This document shows, piece by piece, positions 22,406-25,312 of a stretch of DNA of 25,312 nucleotides. Both the position numbers and the translations under genes were made by a program. The stretch comes from a virus. Numbering within the stretch: position 1 is the stretch's first letter; each line of letters begins with the position of its first letter. Where the stretch lies: the IMG/VR virus record IMGVR_UViG_3300050821_002018, positions 1-25,312 of that record. The stretch is one strand, 5' to 3'. The notes beneath the pieces are model-generated. The model had not been told where the DNA came from. It did no database searches and saw nothing but the letters and a program-made list of their open reading frames with translations.

Positions 22406-22436
22406 GTGCCCAATGACAGAGGCCGTGTTTCGCAAT

Positions 22437-22766
22437 CTAAATTGGAGCGGCTTCTGTGTCGGAGGCCTCTGGAATCAGAGGGAGTTGATCTTTATGAATT
22501 GCATTCTCTGCTGGAGCCTTCTCTGCAGACTCTGATAGCTGGATAAGCTCTGCAAGCGAGCTTAAAACCATCTTTGCGGTTTCGGATGCAATAACTTGAA
22601 TCAACTGAGGATTCATTCCTGCCGTAACGGTGAACGGAGCGTCAAACTCCTGATCGCCGTTCTTCATGGTGGTGTACTGCATTTTGGGTTCTCGCGGCCG
22701 AATAGCCGTCGCTACAGGCTTAACCATTTGAGTCCCGGCCTGTTTAATCGCTTCCACTAAATCCAT
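22437..22766 (-). CDS. 109-aa protein with acidic tail, unknown
   Basis: The start is set at the ATG at 22766, which has AGAGAGG about 9 nt upstream; a GTG at 22814 would add 16 residues but deepens the overlap with the zinc-ribbon gene and lacks a better site. From the ATG the product is MDLVEAIKQAGTQMVKPVAT, a basic segment with PREPKMQYTTMKNG, then a helical stretch (LIQVIASETAKMVLSSLAEL) and an acidic Pro/Ala-rich tail. No Cys, signal or membrane span. It overlaps the zinc-ribbon gene by 23 nt. The function is unknown. The hairpin downstream marks the end of this small-gene block. Confidence 0.65.
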   Translation of the reverse strand: MDLVEAIKQAGTQMVKPVATAIRPREPKMQYTTMKNGDQEFDAPFTVTAGMNPQLIQVIASETAKMVLSSLAELIQLSESAEKAPAENAIHKDQLPLIPEASDTEAAPI

Positions 22767-22971
22767 TCTTAGGGGCCTCTCTCTGTCTATTGTCTGTGGA
22801 GTAATATCCTCCACCGGTTAAAATAATGCCTGCAGGCTTCTTGATGATCGAACCCATGTCTCCGTGACACTTTGGGCAGGCAGCGAAAATTCTCTCTGTA
22901 TGAGTCTTGATACTCTGAAAAAAATCTGTTTCATGCTCACAATCGTAACACTTAAATGTGTAGGTTGGCAT
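22744..22971 (-). CDS. FmdB-type small zinc-ribbon protein
   Basis: This 75-aa protein matches the FmdB/CxxC zinc-ribbon family closely. It begins MPTYTFKCYDCEHETDFFQS with Cys8 and Cys11, then CPKC (Cys32, Cys35), and ends with the family's Gly-rich stretch (GIILTGGGYYSTDNR). Four Cys would bind one zinc. Members are small and often annotated as regulatory; the true role is poorly known. The ATG directly follows the lipoprotein stop (TAAATG). Phages quite often carry one near terminase or portal, which fits here. Confidence 0.85.
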   Translation of the reverse strand: MPTYTFKCYDCEHETDFFQSIKTHTERIFAACPKCHGDMGSIIKKPAGIILTGGGYYSTDNRQREAPKNGFSGSD

Positions 22972-23205
22972 TTACCAGCCCTTCCAGGCTCCGCCGCCGT
23001 CCTCCGGAGAGGGCGACGGGGAGGGTCCAATGAACGGGAGATCATCTGAGACTCCAGTATCAAAATCTCCCCCGTCCATCTGGCCAGAAGATGAGGAGCT
23101 AGAGGTACTCGGCACTAGGCCCAACGTAACGTTAGAGCCCGAGCAGCCGGTGGCTGAACCCGCTAGCGACATGGCGAGAAAGGAGATAAGCGCCATTTTT
23201 CTCAT
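22972..23205 (-). CDS. Small lipoprotein, putative
   Basis: This 77-aa protein has an N terminus of the lipoprotein kind: MRKMALISFLAMSLAGSATG followed by Cys21, which fits the general lipobox pattern (small residues at -1 and -2, uncharged core). The mature part is only about 57 residues, Ser-rich, then acidic and Gly-rich (GGDFDTGVSDD), and ends with a SPSPSP stretch. Phage lipoproteins of this size include superinfection-exclusion proteins and outer-membrane spanins, but no inner-membrane spanin partner or endolysin is visible here, so neither is assigned. AGGGA lies upstream of the ATG. Confidence 0.75.
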   Translation of the reverse strand: MRKMALISFLAMSLAGSATGCSGSNVTLGLVPSTSSSSSSGQMDGGDFDTGVSDDLPFIGPSPSPSPEDGGGAWKGW

Positions 23206-23215
23206 CTTAGAATCC

Positions 23216-23398
23216 CTATTCTACGTGGTTTGGTGTATTTCCTGCTAAATAGGTATGGCTTTCCCAAAAACCTTGAGGCACGTATTGCACAGCAATTAGG
23301 GGCTTACCACAGCACGGGCAGGCGCTGCAGTTGAAGCTATGCACCGGACAGGGCGGCTTTGGAATAATGGAATTCCAGACCATGTTACAATTGCACAT
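23216..23398 (-). CDS. Cys-rich 60-aa protein, putative metal-binding
   Basis: A short gene fills the space between the 263-aa protein and the lipoprotein. Its ATG at 23398 has GGTGAT upstream. It is rich in Cys: C2, C4, C17, C24, C27, C29 and C30, with H20. The segment NCSACPCCGKPLIA looks like a zinc-ribbon knuckle. The C-terminal half (VPQGFWESHTYLAGN) has no further Cys. Binding of zinc or another metal is inferred from the Cys pattern only. It does not closely match FmdB, which lies two genes downstream. Its compact fit between neighbours supports it being a real gene. Confidence 0.6.
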   Translation of the reverse strand: MCNCNMVWNSIIPKPPCPVHSFNCSACPCCGKPLIAVQYVPQGFWESHTYLAGNTPNHVE

Positions 23399-23416
23399 AA
23401 ATCACCAAGCCCAGCC

Positions 23417-24208
23417 CTACGAACCCGAGGGGAGGCTGAGCGTGAAGCTGAACTGGATGGAGTCTCCGTTGATCACGTTGATCGCCGAAAAGACCTGGTG
23501 ATCGAGCATAACCGGGCGGATGGTCAGGGCGTCGGCGTTGGCCGGAGTCGTACCTGCGGCAGTGCCGTCAGTGACCTTATACCAAGCCGGGACGGTAATT
23601 ACGCTCGAGGTATTCGAGATACACAGACCGTAGATGTTTGGCGACTTCGTGGTGTCAACAAAGATGAACTGCTGCTGTCCCTGCACGGTTGAAGACGACG
23701 CCGTGTAGGGCGTGCCGGTAACCGTACCACTCGTGGCGGAGCCCGCAGTGAACGGGGTCCCGGTCGTGGCCGTAAGGGTGGCACTGTCAAACAGGCCCCA
23801 CTCGGTGACCGCTTCCGTGCCGGTGTAGTTGATCGTTCCGACAACCTTGGACGCCTGCGAGTTGGCGGCAGAGACCAAAGAGATCACGCCGGTCGCCGGG
23901 GTCATTGCGTCTGCGGTCTGCAGAGAAATGTCTGTCGCAGCGGCACCGGTGACTCCGGTCCCGGTGGCCATAAACTTCTGAATGGCGAGCGTGTTGATCG
24001 CCGCGCCAGAGGGAGCGGCCCAGGCCGAGTCATTGGCCATAGCCATGACGCCAACGTTGGTTACCGTGCCGTAGCCGATGTCAATGACGTTCTTAAGTTT
24101 CTTGTCTCCATCGAAGTGATGGGCCAAGAGGTGTCCCTTCGGAACGAGGTCGTGCCCATGCTCAATAACATGGAGTCCCAATTCAGAATAGTATTTGTAA
24201 TTTTTCAC
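23417..24208 (-). CDS. Virion-type structural protein, putative
   Basis: This 263-aa protein starts with GTG (AGGAG, 7 nt upstream), overlapping the stop of the preceding gene by 4 nt (GTGA). It resembles a family of phage structural proteins recognised by a Gly/Thr-rich centre, a 'GTINYTGTEAVTEWGLFDSA' strand-turn-strand, and a closing motif FSAINVINGDSIQFSFTLSL; all are seen here. The N-terminal 40 residues (ELGLHVIEHGHDLVPKGHLL) are His-rich and helical-looking. These proteins are usually annotated as decoration, fibre or virion proteins with no proven role. There is no signal peptide. The role here is not known. Confidence 0.75.
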   Translation of the reverse strand: MKNYKYYSELGLHVIEHGHDLVPKGHLLAHHFDGDKKLKNVIDIGYGTVTNVGVMAMANDSAWAAPSGAAINTLAIQKFMATGTGVTGAAATDISLQTADAMTPATGVISLVSAANSQASKVVGTINYTGTEAVTEWGLFDSATLTATTGTPFTAGSATSGTVTGTPYTASSSTVQGQQQFIFVDTTKSPNIYGLCISNTSSVITVPAWYKVTDGTAAGTTPANADALTIRPVMLDHQVFSAINVINGDSIQFSFTLSLPSGS

Positions 24209-24363
24209 TTGGAGGCTCCTATTAATGCCGCAAGGCGGTAGAATAGAGATTTTAATTTGGAAGGCTTAACCGGTTCTTGACTGCCATCCTTATGGATGAC
24301 CACCTCATCGAGGTTGCTTTCGGGGCCTACCGTTCCTTCTGGCCCGCCTGGACTTGCACTCAT
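24205..24363 (-). CDS. 52-aa protein, unknown
   Basis: The ATG at 24363 overlaps the stop of the 33-aa membrane protein gene (ATGA), and its TGA overlaps the GTG of the 263-aa gene; GGGG lies upstream. This start is preferred over a TTG at 24414, which has no ribosome site. The first half is Gly/Pro/Glu-rich and disordered (SASPGGPEGTVGPESNLDE). The second half is basic and helical (KPSKLKSLFYRLAALIG). It might be a peripheral membrane or protein-binding peptide. Function unknown. Confidence 0.65.
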   Translation of the reverse strand: MSASPGGPEGTVGPESNLDEVVIHKDGSQEPVKPSKLKSLFYRLAALIGASK

Positions 24364-24461
24364 AGGTGTACCCCAAAGACTTGTAATAGAAAGTGAATTC
24401 CAATGGCCGCCCAAGCGGCAACGGTGAAGAACAAAAGAGCTTCTTGCTCTTCGTCGGTCAC
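24360..24461 (-). CDS. 33-aa single-span membrane protein
   Basis: A tiny frame fits exactly between its neighbours: the GTG overlaps the stop of the 72-aa gene (GTGA) and its TGA overlaps the next ATG (ATGA). The product is acidic at the start (MTDEEQEALLFF) and continues as a hydrophobic span (TVAAWAAIGIHFLLQVFGV). With only about 8 polar residues outside the span it is almost all membrane segment. Double coupling makes chance unlikely. Function unknown; holin-like or regulatory roles are possible. Confidence 0.7.
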   Translation of the reverse strand: MTDEEQEALLFFTVAAWAAIGIHFLLQVFGVHL

Positions 24462-24676
24462 CGCATTAACCAGCTAATGAACATTTGCGCCATCCAGAGC
24501 ATCCGTTCAAATGTTGGATTACCATAACACTTACGAAATACGCGACCATCACGGTCACTGCCAATCACAATCATTGTCGTGCCATCTTTTTCACACATGC
24601 ACTTTATGAATTCCACAAGTGCCTGCTGGCCAACAATAGATTCCATTTGCTTGTCTAAGCCTACCGGTTCATCCAT
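24458..24676 (-). CDS. 72-aa protein downstream of terminase, unknown
   Basis: The ATG at 24676 lies inside the terminase gene's last codons (16-nt overlap), and the stop overlaps the GTG of the 33-aa gene. The product is MDEPVGLDKQMESIVGQQAL, then FIKCMCEKDGTTMIVIGSDR, RDGRVFRKCYG and a hydrophobic, Trp/Met-rich end (MLWMAQMFISWLMR). The C-terminal segment may be amphipathic rather than a membrane span. No known family was recognised. Its tight linkage to terminase suggests a shared expression unit. Confidence 0.7.
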   Translation of the reverse strand: MDEPVGLDKQMESIVGQQALVEFIKCMCEKDGTTMIVIGSDRDGRVFRKCYGNPTFERMLWMAQMFISWLMR

Positions 24677-25312
24677 CCCATATACCTCTCAGCTACGTCT
24701 GATTTTCTGTACCCGTTTTGACGCTGAATGGACCTGATCATCATTTGACCCAACATCAAGGACGTTGTGTCAACCTGGTCGTCCTTCTTGTTAGCACTTC
24801 CGGGAAACTCCAGATGCTCTTTAACCCAAGCATGAAGCCAGGGTGCGTACTTCGGGAGCTTAACCTTGTGCGCCATGAAGGGACCAAGGACTCTTTCTGC
24901 TCGAGTTTCCTTGGAGTCCATTGGGACAACGCCCACGATTGGTAGGCGAGTCTGCATGCGAACGGTTTGAATCACGCCGGTACCAGATTGCTTGTCTTCA
25001 ACGACAATCAAATCCGGCTTCCAGATTTCAGCCTGTTGTTTAACGGCCTCAATCAAAATCGGCAGAAGAACCCGCGCTCTCCAAACGTCGAGAAGGTAAT
25101 ACCAGACATCATCCATGCCCCACGTTGCGATCACCGAATAGTCATTCGATGGGCCATCTTTCCACGCGGAGTCAATAGCTTGTCCAACGAATAACTTCGA
25201 CCCTCCAGTAATGTTGCCGAAGAAGTCGCGATTGATGATCACTCGCTCTGGTTGCTTGTCGTAGGTCTCGGTGAACCAATCGGAATTAAAAAGAAGCCCT
25301 CCTTCTGGGAGG
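24661..25312 (-). CDS. terL: Terminase large subunit, C-terminal nuclease part (runs off the right edge)
   Basis: The frame is open to the right edge, so the ATPase half lies outside. The visible 216 or so codons are the RNase H-like nuclease that cuts packaged DNA. Seen in order: a lead-in (LPEGGLLFNSDWFTETYD), the first acidic strand region with D at AIDSAWKDGPSNDYSVIATW, then WYYLLDVWRARVLLPILIEA, PDLIVVEDKQSGTGVIQ (a second acidic site), RLPIVGVVPMDSKETRAERV, and the last acidic pair in ANKKDDQVDTTSLML. This order is that of the TIGR01630-type terminase C terminus. It gives the transcription direction of the whole block. Confidence 0.93.
   Translation of the reverse strand, partial: LPEGGLLFNSDWFTETYDKQPERVIINRDFFGNITGGSKLFVGQAIDSAWKDGPSNDYSVIATWGMDDVWYYLLDVWRARVLLPILIEAVKQQAEIWKPDLIVVEDKQSGTGVIQTVRMQTRLPIVGVVPMDSKETRAERVLGPFMAHKVKLPKYAPWLHAWVKEHLEFPGSANKKDDQVDTTSLMLGQMMIRSIQRQNGYRKSDVAERYMGWMNR

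Noticed and set aside
22972-23205. Lipoprotein as an outer-membrane spanin (Rz1-like)
   Set aside because: No embedded or adjacent inner-membrane spanin, holin or endolysin was found in this window, so the call would rest on size and Ser/Pro content only.

Overview
This window is the virion-morphogenesis region of a contractile-tailed (myovirus-type) dsDNA phage or prophage. Every credible gene is on the minus strand, so transcription runs right to left, from the terminase at the right edge to the baseplate hub at the left edge. Genes are tightly packed: many overlap by 1-4 nt (ATGA, GTGA, TAATG, TGATG junctions), start codons include GTG and TTG, and the largest gap is about 125 nt. No integrase, repressor, replication or endolysin gene, tRNA or CRISPR array was seen. 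The host cannot be named. The Sec signal peptides, lipobox, chemotaxis-type receiver domain and Pro-Thr linkers point to a bacterial host, possibly a soil or aquatic Gram-negative, but this is inference.

Regions in transcription order. (1) 25312-23417: C-terminal part of the large terminase, then a chain of overlapping small genes (72, 33 and 52 aa), then a 263-aa virion-type protein. (2) 23398-22437: small accessory genes: a Cys-rich 60-aa protein, a lipoprotein, an FmdB-type zinc ribbon and an acidic-tailed 109-aa protein, closed by a terminator-like hairpin. (3) 22353-14678: about 7.7 kb of fibre-like and exported proteins: a 727-aa protein with about 25 copies of an 18-residue repeat, a small beta protein, a secreted clan GH-A-type glycosidase, a secreted stand-alone copy of that enzyme's N-terminal domain, and two secreted multidomain proteins, one with a tail-fibre GGTG motif and one with Pro-Thr linkers. 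(4) 14639-9775: portal, another exported protein, a small basic protein, scaffold and major capsid protein, followed by a GC-rich hairpin. (5) 9694-6489: connector/neck genes, interrupted by a 40-aa membrane protein and a complete CheY-like receiver. (6) 6453-1: sheath, tube, tail assembly chaperone with a probable -1 frameshift, a gp10/gpG-like protein, tape measure, a LysM-bearing baseplate protein and the start of a hub protein.

The head, neck and tail genes form an ordinary assembly line. Two things are not ordinary. One is the block of genes with export signals, including a glycosidase with both catalytic glutamates in place, set between terminase and portal; virion parts are normally built in the cytoplasm, so these products may act outside the infected cell. 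The other is the receiver domain with its full phosphorylation site set, translationally coupled to a tiny membrane protein, among the neck genes. Several genes absent from a plain long-ORF scan were found by reading overlaps: the 33-aa and 40-aa membrane proteins, the frameshift extension of the chaperone and the partial hub gene.
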